Part shown: one piece after another, positions 18,223-27,667 of the stretch
How positions within the stretch are numbered: the stretch's first letter is position 1
Layout of the letters: each line of letters starts with the position of its first letter
DNA from: Saprospiraceae bacterium
Lineage (GTDB): Bacteria > Bacteroidota > Bacteroidia > Chitinophagales > Saprospiraceae
Direction of reading: 5' to 3'
NCBI GenBank assembly: GCA_016718205.1
Contig: JADKEB010000037.1
Coordinates: 62,001 to 126,000 of the forward strand
DNA length: 64,000 bases
Made by a program: the position numbers and the translations under genes
Notes under the pieces: model-generated
What the model was told of the DNA's origin: nothing
The model's input: the letters and a program-made list of their open reading frames with translations, nothing else
Database searches by the model: none

Positions 18223-18834
18223 TTATTTTTGATAACTATCAGATAGTTTTTTAATATCGGCGATGATCTTTGGAGTATTTTCGGGGTCTGTCCCCTCGCT
18301 AAACGATCTTATATGTCCTTCCTTGTCTACAAGCAATATTTTACCTGAGTGATCAAAACCACCCGGCGCGCTGGCATCTTCAAATGCCGCCACAAAATAG
18401 GTATTTGCCAACTCCAGGGTAGCATCTTTGTCACCTGTGAGAAAATACCATTTTTTATGATCGATACCCAGATTGTCAGCATACAGTTTCAGTTTTTTTA
18501 CATTATCTCTTTTGGGATCTATGGTAAAAGATACCAGTCTTACTTGTGGGTCATCTTTGACGGCTTCATATATGCGCATCATTTGTTTCATGACCTTGGG
18601 ACAGATAGACGGACATGAAGTGAAAAAAAAATCAGCCACATAGATGTAATCTTTAAGCTCGGTATTGGTCATCAACACACTGTCCTGGTTGTAATGGTTG
18701 AATTGACCGACTTGGTGGTGGACTTCTTTTCCGTTTGATATTTGAGTCTGACCAAGAAATGGCAATTCTTTCTCTGATTTGCATCCGGCTATGAGTATAA
18801 CACATATAATCAATATATAATGTATTTTATACAT
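18223..18834 (-). CDS. SCO1/SenC copper-binding lipoprotein
   Basis: The 203-aa protein from ATG 18834 starts with a lipoprotein signal (LIAGC, Cys18) and has the thioredoxin-like copper site Cys74, Cys78 (FTSCPSICPK) and His162 (FDHSGK). SCO proteins deliver copper to the CuA site of cytochrome oxidase. An in-frame start at 18891 would put 19 residues before the signal, so 18834 is preferred. It is transcribed together with the cytochrome c gene. Confidence 0.92.
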   Translation of the reverse strand: MYKIHYILIICVILIAGCKSEKELPFLGQTQISNGKEVHHQVGQFNHYNQDSVLMTNTELKDYIYVADFFFTSCPSICPKVMKQMMRIYEAVKDDPQVRLVSFTIDPKRDNVKKLKLYADNLGIDHKKWYFLTGDKDATLELANTYFVAAFEDASAPGGFDHSGKILLVDKEGHIRSFSEGTDPENTPKIIADIKKLSDSYQK

Positions 18835-18982
18835 GATATTCAATGGTTTGTAGCGGTTAACTTGTAACTTTGAAAGATATATAGTTTTCATTCTTTAATG
18901 TAAATCATTTATACAATACTTGTGCTTTTGTCTCATTTTACTATCCCTTTATATCAAAAAGGGCATTTGATTCTCTCAAAAT

Positions 18983-19393
18983 TTATTTTAAGGTTTTTAA
19001 TGAGTCCAGGAGTTTTTGTGCCTGATGAATAGATGCATACATCTGATCACTCACGCTTTGTATGACTTCTTTTTCTTTCTTGAGATACTCGGCTTCTTGA
19101 GATTTATCTTCAGGAACCTTAAAATCGGCCATCCACCTCATCATTGCTTCATCAGCATTGTCGAGTGCTATGATGTTTTTGATAATGATATCTTTGGTTT
19201 CAGGTTTTTCTATTGCCTTAAGATCTCTTTTGAGAGCATGAATAGTAGTCATTTCCGGCATCACTTTATCATGTATGGCCATGACTTTATCATACAAGGG
19301 GCTGTTATTAATGACTATATCTGTCTGCTTTTCCTTACAGGCAAAAATCAACAACAAAAATGTCAATACTGAAAGAATTCTCATATTATTCAT
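18983..19393 (-). CDS. Helical lipoprotein upstream of SCO gene
   Basis: The 136-aa protein has a lipoprotein signal (LLLIFAC) and an almost fully helical remainder rich in Met, Lys and Asp. The block ADEAMMRWMADFK is similar to a Bacteroidota family that is usually encoded with SCO and cytochrome c genes. The many methionines and histidines would suit metal handling, but that is inference. The second ATG (19384) is an alternative start. Confidence 0.75.
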   Translation of the reverse strand: MNNMRILSVLTFLLLIFACKEKQTDIVINNSPLYDKVMAIHDKVMPEMTTIHALKRDLKAIEKPETKDIIIKNIIALDNADEAMMRWMADFKVPEDKSQEAEYLKKEKEVIQSVSDQMYASIHQAQKLLDSLKTLK

Positions 19394-19558
19394 TGTTATT
19401 AAAACACAAAAATAGTGATACTGAAACCAAATTCAGATATAAATATGGGTCTAATTGAAGATAAAATATTACTTTAGAACTATTCTATACAACAAATGGC
19501 TTGATAATTGTTTTTTAATGTTTGCATAAATATCCAGCTTTAATAAACATATCATAAA

Positions 19559-20614
19559 ATGGCAGGTAATAAACCATCGAAAAAAAAGGTTGCTTTTCCG
19601 GTTTTTGAACCACTAAAAAAGTATCTTGAAAAGCACAATAGAATGACTATTTTGCCGATCCAGTATGAAGATTTGATTCATTATATTGGTAGCACTCCAT
19701 TGTTTAATATGAAAGGAAAAGATACATTTTGGGAAACTGTATTTTTTAGCGAATATGATCAGAAATGGATCCATGATTCATTATGCCACATGTATGCATT
19801 GCTTAAGACGGATGGTGATCTTCAGGTTATTGACCACCTTACAGTCAGTAGAGTAGATTACTGTATTTTTGGTAACACAAAACCATTCAGAATCCGCATT
19901 ATCAATAAACTCAATGACAATTATGATCACTTTTATATCAAAAAGACGGACGCTTCACGTATTTATGGACTTGAGCTTGAAGAATTATTATCACCAAATA
20001 GTGTGTCCTACCTCGTAGAAAAAAACACCTTAATAGAAGAACATATTGCAGGTCTTCCGGGAGATGACTTCATCAGCCATAACCTGGATGTCGATGCTTT
20101 CAACCAAATCCGAATTGCTAAAGAATTTGTAAAATTTAATGAGAGGTGTTTTGTCCAGCTACTCGGCGACATGCGGGCTTACAATTATATTGTGGATATT
20201 ACGCCCGATATTGAGGGGTTTCAGTATCGAATCAGACCCATAGACTTTGACCAACAGTCATATGAAGGAAGAAAACAATTTTACTTACCACAGTATTTCA
20301 AAGAAAATAACGGAATATTAAGACTTGGATTTCGGCATTTAACCCCTGACTCTGTCAAGCAGTATCAGCATGAGGAGCGGTCCTTAATAGCCAGGCGAGC
20401 CAAGATATCCAGTGAAAGATTAAATCTTCTCCTCGATTGTATGGTTCAGGATGTCATTTCTACCTCTGCCAAAGTAGAGCAACTGCGGTATGAACTGTAT
20501 GAACACCATCACAATGCAGTATATCTTCAATGTAGGAATATGGGAGAGATCGTGATGCAAAATATAAAACTCGTAGTGCAAAAAGAGTTTACACAAAGTA
20601 TCATCGGTAATTGA
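19559..20614 (+). CDS. Conserved unknown protein with kinase-like motifs
   Basis: I do not know a named family for this 351-aa protein. It contains GDMRAYNYIVD (203-213) followed by PIDFDQQSYEG (227-237). Their order and spacing resemble the catalytic loop (HGDLxxxN) and the metal loop (IDFDxxxxG) of aminoglycoside-phosphotransferase/protein-kinase folds. A Lys pair (128-129) and an EEHIAGLPGDDF hinge-like segment (160-171) come before. The histidine of HGD is replaced by Gly-Asp only. The C-terminal third is helical. It has no signal peptide and no operon partner. Confidence 0.7.
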   Translation: MAGNKPSKKKVAFPVFEPLKKYLEKHNRMTILPIQYEDLIHYIGSTPLFNMKGKDTFWETVFFSEYDQKWIHDSLCHMYALLKTDGDLQVIDHLTVSRVDYCIFGNTKPFRIRIINKLNDNYDHFYIKKTDASRIYGLELEELLSPNSVSYLVEKNTLIEEHIAGLPGDDFISHNLDVDAFNQIRIAKEFVKFNERCFVQLLGDMRAYNYIVDITPDIEGFQYRIRPIDFDQQSYEGRKQFYLPQYFKENNGILRLGFRHLTPDSVKQYQHEERSLIARRAKISSERLNLLLDCMVQDVISTSAKVEQLRYELYEHHHNAVYLQCRNMGEIVMQNIKLVVQKEFTQSIIGN

Positions 20615-20649
20615 TCACTAAGTATCTGGGCAATTTATCATAAAAGCTC

Positions 20650-22263
20650 TCAATAAATCTTATTCCTTTGCTGTTCCACTTCCTTGTCTTCAATATATTC
20701 GTCAAATGATTTGAGCTTGTCCAAAAAGCCCTTGGGTCCTATCTCAATGACCCGGTTTGCTATCGTTTGAGTAAAAGTATGGTCTCTGGATGTAAAAAAT
20801 ATATTGCCCGGAAAATTAAGAAGTGAGTTGTTCAGCGTTGTAATCGTCTCCAGATCGAGATGGTTGGTAGGCTCGTCCAGCATCAGTACATTGGCTTCAG
20901 TAAGCATCATTCTTGAAAGCATACACCTCACCTTCTCTCCACCTGAGAGGACATTGGACATTTTAAATGTTTCCTCACCGCTAAACAACATTTTACCCAA
21001 AAATCCCCTGATATAAGATTCATCCTTTTCAGTAGAATATTGTCGCAACCAATCTATGAGATTCAATGGTTCATCAGAAAAATACTGTTCATTTTCGTTG
21101 GGCAGATATGATTTGGTGATGGTCTGACCCCATTCTATAGTACCTGAATCAGGTTTGATTTCGCCGGCAAGTATTTTGTAGAAAGCAGTCGTCGCCATGC
21201 TGTTTTTGGATATAAATGTGATTTTGTCATCATGATCGACATTAAAACTAAGGTCATGAATGAGTGTCTCACCATTGAAAGTGTAATGAAGGTGCCTGAC
21301 TGAAAGTATTTCTTTGCCAGCATCACGTGCTTGTTTGAAGATGATACCCGGATATTTACGGGATGAAGGTTTGATGTCTTCAATATTTATTTTCTCCAGC
21401 ATCTTTTTACGGGAAGTTGCTTGTTTTGATTTTGATGCATTGGCACTAAATCTGTCGATAAAAGCCTGAAGTTCTTTCACTTTTTCTTCTGCTTTTTTAT
21501 TGGCTTGTTGTTTTTGTCTCAATGCCAACTGGCTGGATTCATACCAGAATGTATAGTTACCTGTGTAGAGACTGATTTTACTGTAATCAATATCCGCAAT
21601 ATGAGTGCACACTGTATCTAAAAAGTGTCTGTCATGTGATACAATAAGCACTGTATTTTTGAAGTCAAGTAAAAAATCTTCCAACCAGGAAATGGTATGT
21701 AAATCAAGGTCATTGGTAGGTTCGTCGAGGATCAGAACATCCGGATTACCGAAAAGTGCCTGCGCCAGCAAAACGCGAACTTTCTGATTCCCATCAAGTT
21801 CTTGCATCTCTTTATAATGGTCTGATTCTGAAATTCCGATACCACTCAAAAGATTGGCAGCTGAAGACTCGGCATTCCATCCATCCATTTCCGCAAATTC
21901 TGCTTCGAGTTCAGATGCTTTGATGCCATCTTCTTCAGAAAAATCTTCTTTCATATAGATAGCATCCTTCTCCTGCATGATTTTCCACAGTTTTTGATGT
22001 CCCATGAGAACGGTATTGAGGACTGTCACTTCATCAAATTCAAAATGATTTTGTTTCAACACCGCCATTCTTTTACCTGTCTCAAGGTGTACGCTACCCT
22101 TATTCGCTTCCATCGCGCCCGAGAGTATTTTCAAAAAAGTAGATTTGCCGGCACCATTTGCACCTATGATACCATAACAATTGCCTTCTTTAAATGTCAC
22201 ATTGACTTCATCAAAGAGCACACGTTTACCATATTGAAGAGAAATATTTTGTGTCGATAACAT
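20650..22263 (-). CDS. ABC-F family ATP-binding protein (YbiT-like)
   Basis: The 537-aa protein has two ABC domains with no membrane part, as in ribosome-associated ABC-F factors. Domain 1 has GANGAGKST (34-42), signature LDGNQKVR and LILDEPTNDLD. A linker of about 80 residues (250-310) follows. Domain 2 has signature LSGGEKVR (439-446) and MLDEPTNHLD, but its Walker A position (351-362) reads ISKNSMATTAFY and lacks the Gly-Lys. So only one canonical P-loop is present. ABC-F proteins rescue or tune ribosomes at the E site. Confidence 0.9.
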   Translation of the reverse strand: MLSTQNISLQYGKRVLFDEVNVTFKEGNCYGIIGANGAGKSTFLKILSGAMEANKGSVHLETGKRMAVLKQNHFEFDEVTVLNTVLMGHQKLWKIMQEKDAIYMKEDFSEEDGIKASELEAEFAEMDGWNAESSAANLLSGIGISESDHYKEMQELDGNQKVRVLLAQALFGNPDVLILDEPTNDLDLHTISWLEDFLLDFKNTVLIVSHDRHFLDTVCTHIADIDYSKISLYTGNYTFWYESSQLALRQKQQANKKAEEKVKELQAFIDRFSANASKSKQATSRKKMLEKINIEDIKPSSRKYPGIIFKQARDAGKEILSVRHLHYTFNGETLIHDLSFNVDHDDKITFISKNSMATTAFYKILAGEIKPDSGTIEWGQTITKSYLPNENEQYFSDEPLNLIDWLRQYSTEKDESYIRGFLGKMLFSGEETFKMSNVLSGGEKVRCMLSRMMLTEANVLMLDEPTNHLDLETITTLNNSLLNFPGNIFFTSRDHTFTQTIANRVIEIGPKGFLDKLKSFDEYIEDKEVEQQRNKIY

Positions 22264-22286
22264 TATTTAATTTTAAAAATTGGCCG

Positions 22287-22318
22287 CAAAAATAAGGAAA
22301 TTATACTCCTCAGCCAAA
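22287..22318 (-). promoter_or_regulatory. Promoter of the ABC-F gene
   Basis: On the minus strand TATTTTTG (22287-22294) and TTTG (22315-22318) are exactly 20 bases apart, 24 bases before the start. Very good match to the Bacteroidota consensus. Confidence 0.7.
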
Positions 22319-22526
22319 AATTCAATAAAAACTCCTTTTAAAAATGGCAAAATTCTTCCTTTAATAATTAATTACAATCCTTATTATTGTGGGACAAATC
22401 AACATTTGTATAAAGATGGATTGTTATCATGAGAGGTTGGCCATCTTTTGGGAAGATTTGTAGTTTAAAGACAAAATTGAGTAATTTCTTATGTTTAATA
22501 AAGACTTATTTTTTTAGAAGCGTTCA

Positions 22527-24863
22527 TTAAATCTTATCCACGGTCAGTCTTGCCATTAAATAGCTCACGGTGGATTCAGCACCCTGGTTGAGATTTACAT
22601 TATGTTTTTCCAAACCGTCATAACACCCACCGGTACATGGATTATAGATGATCTGCTGCAGATGATTTTCTCCCAGAAACCAGTTAAAGGCATGCTTCAT
22701 TTTGTCATTATACTCATTATCTTCAAAAATCTCACTGAATCTTTTTAAAGCCAGAATGGTGTAGGCTACATCTATCGGTTGCTCACCACCAGTTACCTTT
22801 GCTTTTATTTCATCACCTTTGTGCATCCATGTTTGATTGGAAATCACTTGCATGCGATCTCCTTTAAATGTTTTGGACAATAAAAAGTCAAAAGTTAATT
22901 TTGCTACATCTTTAAAGCGGGTATTTCCTGTTACCAAAGATGCACAAAGCATAGCTTCAGGGATGATACTATTACCATATGTAAGGTAGGATTCGTACCA
23001 TTGCCAATTGATTTCGGACTCATGATCATACATTTTTAGAAGTCTTTGGCCTAATATATTAATGATATCCAAATATCGCTCCTTCCTGGATTTCAGACTT
23101 GCAAAATATAATCCTTTGATGATAAATGCCATCGCTCTTGTAGAGTGGATATTTTCTGCATGTTGCAAGGCTTTATCGAAGTCTTCAATGGCGTTATTCA
23201 ATATGTCAGTTGGCAATAAATTACACTTTGAGATCAGGAAACCTAAAGCCCATATTGCCCGTCCATTTGAATCATCAAGATTGGTTTGAAAATTCTGTGA
23301 CGTAAAACGAAGGTCTGTGTCCACATAATTTAGAAAATTACCGTCTTTCTGCAGACATGCTCTTATAAAATTATGGTATATTCGGATCACCTTTATATCA
23401 TCTTCATCGCCAGATAATGTATAATGTTGGCATATAGCCACCATAGCTCGTGCATTGTCATCCAAAGTATAGCCTGTAGTCTTATCAGGAATATTAATTC
23501 TGGAAAACTGTATCATCCCAACGTCTGTTGTTAACTTTTTAATATGATACAGATTAATTTCCGGTATTTTAAACAAAAGTCTGATGTCATTGTTTGTCAT
23601 TTCACTTATGAGGATAGCATGAGCGATGGCAGAATTTTCCCAAGCTGTTGATGCCATTCGGTGCAGTCCATTTAATCCCAATTCATTTCGATATTGAACA
23701 TCATCGTGCAAACGTATGACAGCAGCAGAAAGTTGTTCAGGGCATTTAAAATCGATGATAATGCCGGCATCATCCATGAGCACTTCCTTCGCATGTGGAA
23801 TGGGTGTAGAAATAATGGGACAGCCACAACTGATAGCATAAGCAAAAGTACCACTGACAGCCTGATTGGGATCTTTTGAAGTAAACAGATACACATCCGT
23901 AAGCTGCAAATATTCCAGCAATTCATGTAAAGGCAAAAATGCATTGACAAATAAGACGTTGGCTTGCAAACCCAACTTATTAACTTTTTCATTTAAGAAA
24001 TCTCTATAAAATTCACCTTCTCGTTTTAAAGTGGATGGATGTGTTTTACCTATTATCAAAAAAATAGTTTCTGGATCATGCGCTACAATGGCCGGCATTG
24101 CATCAAGGGTAGTTTCTATACTTTTACCCGAGCCTAAAAAACCAAAAGTAGATAATACATTTTTGCCTTTTAAGCCATATTTTGCTTTCAGAATTTCTTT
24201 GTCTCCATGTTTGACAAGGTGTGTTCCGTGAGGTATGACTGTAATTTTTGATTTTTTAATATGGTATTCTTTCACAAGAATATTATAAGAAGTCCTGGTC
24301 ATTACAATCACTGAATCAGCCATCGCTGCAAGTGCCTTAACATGTGTTTTAAACAATTCACCAGGTTGTGGGAGTACTGTATGAAATGCGATAGATATTG
24401 GTTTATTAATGTTATGAAGCAAATCCTTTAATTCTTTTCCATTTTGACCAAACAGACCAAATTCATGCTCTAATATGACCATCTTAATGTTTGTATCAGC
24501 GTTGATGTTTTCTGCCAACTGGTTGTAAGAATCTATTTCATCGGTATTAAGTTTGTATTTTATCTGTTTTGAATATTGATGTTCTTCATTGTAAGAATCC
24601 AAAGCGCAGATACTAATATGAAATGTAGATCCAAAGCCTTTCTGAATTGATAAAATCAAATCTTGAGTAAATGTAGCAATACCGCACTCCCTAGGTGGAA
24701 AAGTAGTAATGAACAGCACTTCCGATATATTTTTTTGATTACCTTTAACGTTGTCTGCTGTATTGACTGACCTTTTCAAATTTGTGATTAATGTCAATTT
24801 AGGTTCTTTGTACAAGATTAGATTTTTTGTGATCATATTATTTGGGATGTAATTGGAGTTCAT
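22527..24863 (-). CDS. GT4 glycosyltransferase fused to a helical glycosidase-like domain
   Basis: In this 778-aa protein residues about 45-415 are a GT-B glycosyltransferase with TTFPPRECGIATFTQDL, PHGTHLVKHGDKE and SKDPNQAVSGTFAYAISCG. Residues about 420-778 form a helical, aromatic-rich region with repeated motifs (DDNARAMVAI, DDSNGRAIWALGF, GAESTVSYLMARL) typical of alpha/alpha-toroid glycosidases. The start is uncertain: ATG 24863 overlaps the GH130 gene by 26 bases; ATG 24836 is just after its stop. The pair with a GH130 mannoside phosphorylase/hydrolase suggests one enzyme builds and one trims a mannose-containing glycan. Confidence 0.82.
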   Translation of the reverse strand: MNSNYIPNNMITKNLILYKEPKLTLITNLKRSVNTADNVKGNQKNISEVLFITTFPPRECGIATFTQDLILSIQKGFGSTFHISICALDSYNEEHQYSKQIKYKLNTDEIDSYNQLAENINADTNIKMVILEHEFGLFGQNGKELKDLLHNINKPISIAFHTVLPQPGELFKTHVKALAAMADSVIVMTRTSYNILVKEYHIKKSKITVIPHGTHLVKHGDKEILKAKYGLKGKNVLSTFGFLGSGKSIETTLDAMPAIVAHDPETIFLIIGKTHPSTLKREGEFYRDFLNEKVNKLGLQANVLFVNAFLPLHELLEYLQLTDVYLFTSKDPNQAVSGTFAYAISCGCPIISTPIPHAKEVLMDDAGIIIDFKCPEQLSAAVIRLHDDVQYRNELGLNGLHRMASTAWENSAIAHAILISEMTNNDIRLLFKIPEINLYHIKKLTTDVGMIQFSRINIPDKTTGYTLDDNARAMVAICQHYTLSGDEDDIKVIRIYHNFIRACLQKDGNFLNYVDTDLRFTSQNFQTNLDDSNGRAIWALGFLISKCNLLPTDILNNAIEDFDKALQHAENIHSTRAMAFIIKGLYFASLKSRKERYLDIINILGQRLLKMYDHESEINWQWYESYLTYGNSIIPEAMLCASLVTGNTRFKDVAKLTFDFLLSKTFKGDRMQVISNQTWMHKGDEIKAKVTGGEQPIDVAYTILALKRFSEIFEDNEYNDKMKHAFNWFLGENHLQQIIYNPCTGGCYDGLEKHNVNLNQGAESTVSYLMARLTVDKI

Positions 24864-25872
24864 TGATTAATAGGTTTATATTTACAGATGCACAGGCTAT
24901 ACGTTCATCAGCTGCTCCATAATAAATATATAATATTTCTTTAATAACTATGGCGCCTGTCGGAAAACAAACATTATTGACTTCGCCTTTTAGTTCCCAG
25001 TCAAATTCAGGATAAAATAATGGATATGGCAAACGCGCGATTTCCTTTTGTGGATCATCCAGATCGAGCAATGCTGCACAGGCAGAGTAGACAAAGCCAG
25101 CCACTGAATCATGCACACCATGATAAATGACAAGCCATCCGGCATCTGTCTCAATAGGAGGGCATCCGCCGCCGATATAGCTCACCTCATGATCATATTT
25201 TGGAGATAAAACAATATGATTACTGAAATGTAATAAGTAATTGTTCCAAAACTCTTTGGTCAGTTCTTCAAGATTATTGATGGATATCAATATTTGGACA
25301 TCCGGCTTGATGCGATGAAAAAAACATAATTTTCCCTGAACTCGACGTGGAAAAAATATAAGATTTTTATCCCACAATAACACATCTTCATCGGAATTGT
25401 CAAAACTTCTTTCATGTTCATTGTATCGAAGATATTTTTCATTCAATGTACCATGAGATTGTGTAAGTTTTGAAAAAGTCTCATAGGTGACTTGAGGAAC
25501 TATAATTCCCTTCTTTACCCAATCTTTTAAGTTTTGAGAAACGGCTACTGCACCGAGCGCATTGGTCCCATTGTATGCAGTATAGCTAAGATAAAAAGTA
25601 TCATCTATTTTAATGATTCTCGGGTCTTCCAAGCCTTTAGATTCATATTCAAACTCTGGACTGATAAGTGGAGTTTGCATTCTGTACACTACTGTAAACG
25701 TGGTGTCCAGGTTACAATATCCTATGGAAGAATGGTTTCCTTGACTTACAGCTCTGTAAAACATGTGAATTTGATTGTCATGAACTATAACTGCCGGATT
25801 CAATACGCCTTCATTTTCGAATTTTAAGTCAGTTTTTTCGAGGATTACTCCATGTTTTGTAACTCTAATCAT
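24838..25872 (-). CDS. GH130-family glycosidase/phosphorylase
   Basis: The 344-aa five-bladed propeller protein has the GH130 hallmark GLEDPRI (80-86; EDPR 82-85) and IFFPRR followed by a later HGVHDS. Family members phosphorolyse or hydrolyse beta-mannosides. No signal peptide is seen, so it acts in the cytoplasm. It is the first gene of a two-gene operon with the glycosyltransferase. Substrate is not determined by the sequence. Confidence 0.88.
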   Translation of the reverse strand: MIRVTKHGVILEKTDLKFENEGVLNPAVIVHDNQIHMFYRAVSQGNHSSIGYCNLDTTFTVVYRMQTPLISPEFEYESKGLEDPRIIKIDDTFYLSYTAYNGTNALGAVAVSQNLKDWVKKGIIVPQVTYETFSKLTQSHGTLNEKYLRYNEHERSFDNSDEDVLLWDKNLIFFPRRVQGKLCFFHRIKPDVQILISINNLEELTKEFWNNYLLHFSNHIVLSPKYDHEVSYIGGGCPPIETDAGWLVIYHGVHDSVAGFVYSACAALLDLDDPQKEIARLPYPLFYPEFDWELKGEVNNVCFPTGAIVIKEILYIYYGAADERIACASVNINLLINELQLHPK

Positions 25873-26000
25873 TTAGTCTTGAATTTAATATCGAATATAA
25901 TAAGGGAAAGGAGTCTGCTTTCTTGCATATAACCCCCAATGTTACAATGGACAAATGAACTTCAGGTCGCCCCTAGCCCACTTGTCCGCTGCAAAAGTTT

Positions 26001-26171
26001 TTATCCGTTTTTACCTGACTTCGCAGTAGGTTTGGGATGAAAAGCTTCAGAAACTCCATTATCCTTGTCTACTTTACCTTCATTTTTATATGACGAACCC
26101 ACCTTTAATTTTCCCGATGATTGATCTGCCGGAGACTTTTTTTGGTTTTTTTGACCTTTGTCCTTACTCAT
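26001..26171 (-). CDS. Small basic hydrophilic protein
   Basis: The 56-aa protein from ATG 26171 is made mostly of Lys, Ser, Gly, Asn and Asp and is probably unstructured. In-frame codons up to 26204 would add 11 residues. I do not recognise it. It lies beside the YtxH gene, which is often stress-induced, so a stress role is possible but unproven. Confidence 0.5.
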   Translation of the reverse strand: MSKDKGQKNQKKSPADQSSGKLKVGSSYKNEGKVDKDNGVSEAFHPKPTAKSGKNG

Positions 26172-26503
26172 AAAATATGATTTATAATGTGAATGAATTT
26201 TCACACTGTAAAGATCGCGTTTAAAACCTTCAAAGTGTTACACAATATTGCCAATTGATTACATCATTTCAATTTCTTTAAATATTATCATTGAACAATA
26301 AAATGATTTTGTAATTGTAATGTTTTTTTAGTGAAATAATATTTTTCAGTTAGGTAATAGGTTATTTTTTTTAAAAAAACCTGCATACCAATAAGGGTAA
26401 CTTCTTTGGCATGACAGGTTATTGAAAGGGATTTCATGGGTTGTAATAGGTTGTAATATATAAAATTGGAGGCTTTTATATCTTTGAGACTTTCTGATAT
26501 AGG
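26172..26503. other. Gene-free AT-rich spacer
   Basis: No open frame with recognisable features, no repeat shared with the rest of the window and no clear promoter for the flanking minus-strand genes were seen. Confidence 0.4.
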
Positions 26504-26788
26504 TTATTTTGTTTTTTTATGGATTACGTCTGTTGTGGTGTCTTTTACTTTGGATGTTCCATTGTTTCCCATATCTGCAACATCGGCCTTGAGGTTTTCC
26601 ATTTTATCATTGATCACGGATACATAACCATCCAGAATTTGCTCCAGCCTTGACAAGTAGTTCTCCCCTTTGTCTATGATTCTTCTTATCGTTGATTTTC
26701 CTTTATCCGGTGCAAACACCATACCTAAAACAGCACCTGTTGCTGCCGCTGCAAGTACACCCATTAATATTTTTTTTGTATTCATCAT
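26504..26788 (-). CDS. YtxH-domain stress protein
   Basis: The 94-aa protein starts MMNTKKILMGVLAAAATGAV with one glycine/alanine-rich membrane helix, then FAPDKGKSTIRRI, the YtxH hallmark, and a helical tail with KADVAD. YtxH/general-stress proteins are small envelope proteins of unclear function. Starts at 26788 or 26785 fit; 26839 would prepend 17 codons unlike the family. Confidence 0.82.
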   Translation of the reverse strand: MMNTKKILMGVLAAAATGAVLGMVFAPDKGKSTIRRIIDKGENYLSRLEQILDGYVSVINDKMENLKADVADMGNNGTSKVKDTTTDVIHKKTK

Positions 26789-27474
26789 TTTCTTTTTTAT
26801 GGTTATTTTAATACCACAAAGTTCTCCTAATAAACTCAATATTGTGTTACAAAATTAACAATAATTATTACAAATTTATTTCTTAATTTATTGATATTCA
26901 ATCATATAAAATAATGAATGTGGATTTCGTAATTTTTTAGTTTGATTATTTAAATTCATTTATACCGACGATAATTTTTTTTGAAAAAAAATATGTCTTC
27001 ATTATACTCAAAATCAAGATGTTGGTTAAATCATTTTTCGCAATCCAATTTATTTTGAGTATACTTATATAATTCAACCTTTGTACATTCAATTTTGAAT
27101 ATAACCTAAAAATCTATAATGACTTTCCTATTACAGCCCAAAATCACTGCAAAATCAGTCACTTCGTTCACTTTTGACTTCGCACCATAACCTGTACCGC
27201 CTTGCGGTAGCGATGCTACAGCTAAAGCTGCACACAGTATGATTTGTCGTCAAAAATGCTGATTTTATTGTGCTTTTGACCTTCATTATGGAACTCATTA
27301 TAGATATTTAGGTATAAAATAAGTACCATAAAAAACCGATTGAATAAACAGGCGGAAAAATTTCTGACAATAATGATGAAAGTAATAAAAATCAAAGAAC
27401 GAGTGCACTCCCTCCATTTTAAGCCATTTTAAGTGAGGGTTGGGGTGGGTAAATTTAGGATAATAAATCTGATT
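26789..27474. other. Long intergenic region with a dispersed repeat
   Basis: These 686 bases hold no intact gene. The right part carries repeat R1 (27331-27459). Around 27190-27240 a GC-richer patch (CCGCCTTGCGGTAGCGATGC) forms short inverted repeats. The rest is AT-rich without clear signals. Confidence 0.5.
27331..27459. repeat. Dispersed repeat R1 (copy of 43984-44112)
   Basis: About 128 bases match the second copy with roughly eight differences, starting AAAAACCGATTGAATAAACA and ending near GGGGTGGGTAAA. Both copies are in the same orientation and come shortly before an envelope-protein start. No open frame or terminal inverted repeats were seen. Confidence 0.85.
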
Positions 27475-27659
27475 ATGTTAAAAAGAATTTATTTTATAGT
27501 CGCTTGCTACTTCATCACAATTGGCTTTATCTCCGGACAAACCTTATCTATTGATCCAATCTTAGGAGCAAATTTTATGACTTGACTATAAGTAATAACT
27601 TTAACCATAATACAATATGGATTTCATTTATTTTCATTAATTTTGGTGTTGCTAATTGA
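27475..27659 (+). pseudogene. Remnant of a secreted outer-membrane-type protein (start and end only)
   Basis: An ATG at 27475 gives a signal peptide (FIVACYFITIGFISG, then QTLSIDPILGANF) and stops after 36 codons. Shifting one frame near 27575 gives a tail ending NTIWISFIFINFGVAN with a stop at 27657-27659, which looks like the last strands of a beta-barrel. The middle of the gene appears lost. The gene behind it starts at its stop. Confidence 0.55.
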
Positions 27660-27667
27660 TAAATCAA

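Noticed and set aside
27190..27240. CRISPR-like or tRNA-like short structures in the GC-richer patch
   Set aside because: Only one imperfect palindrome is present, with no repeat-spacer regularity and no cloverleaf.
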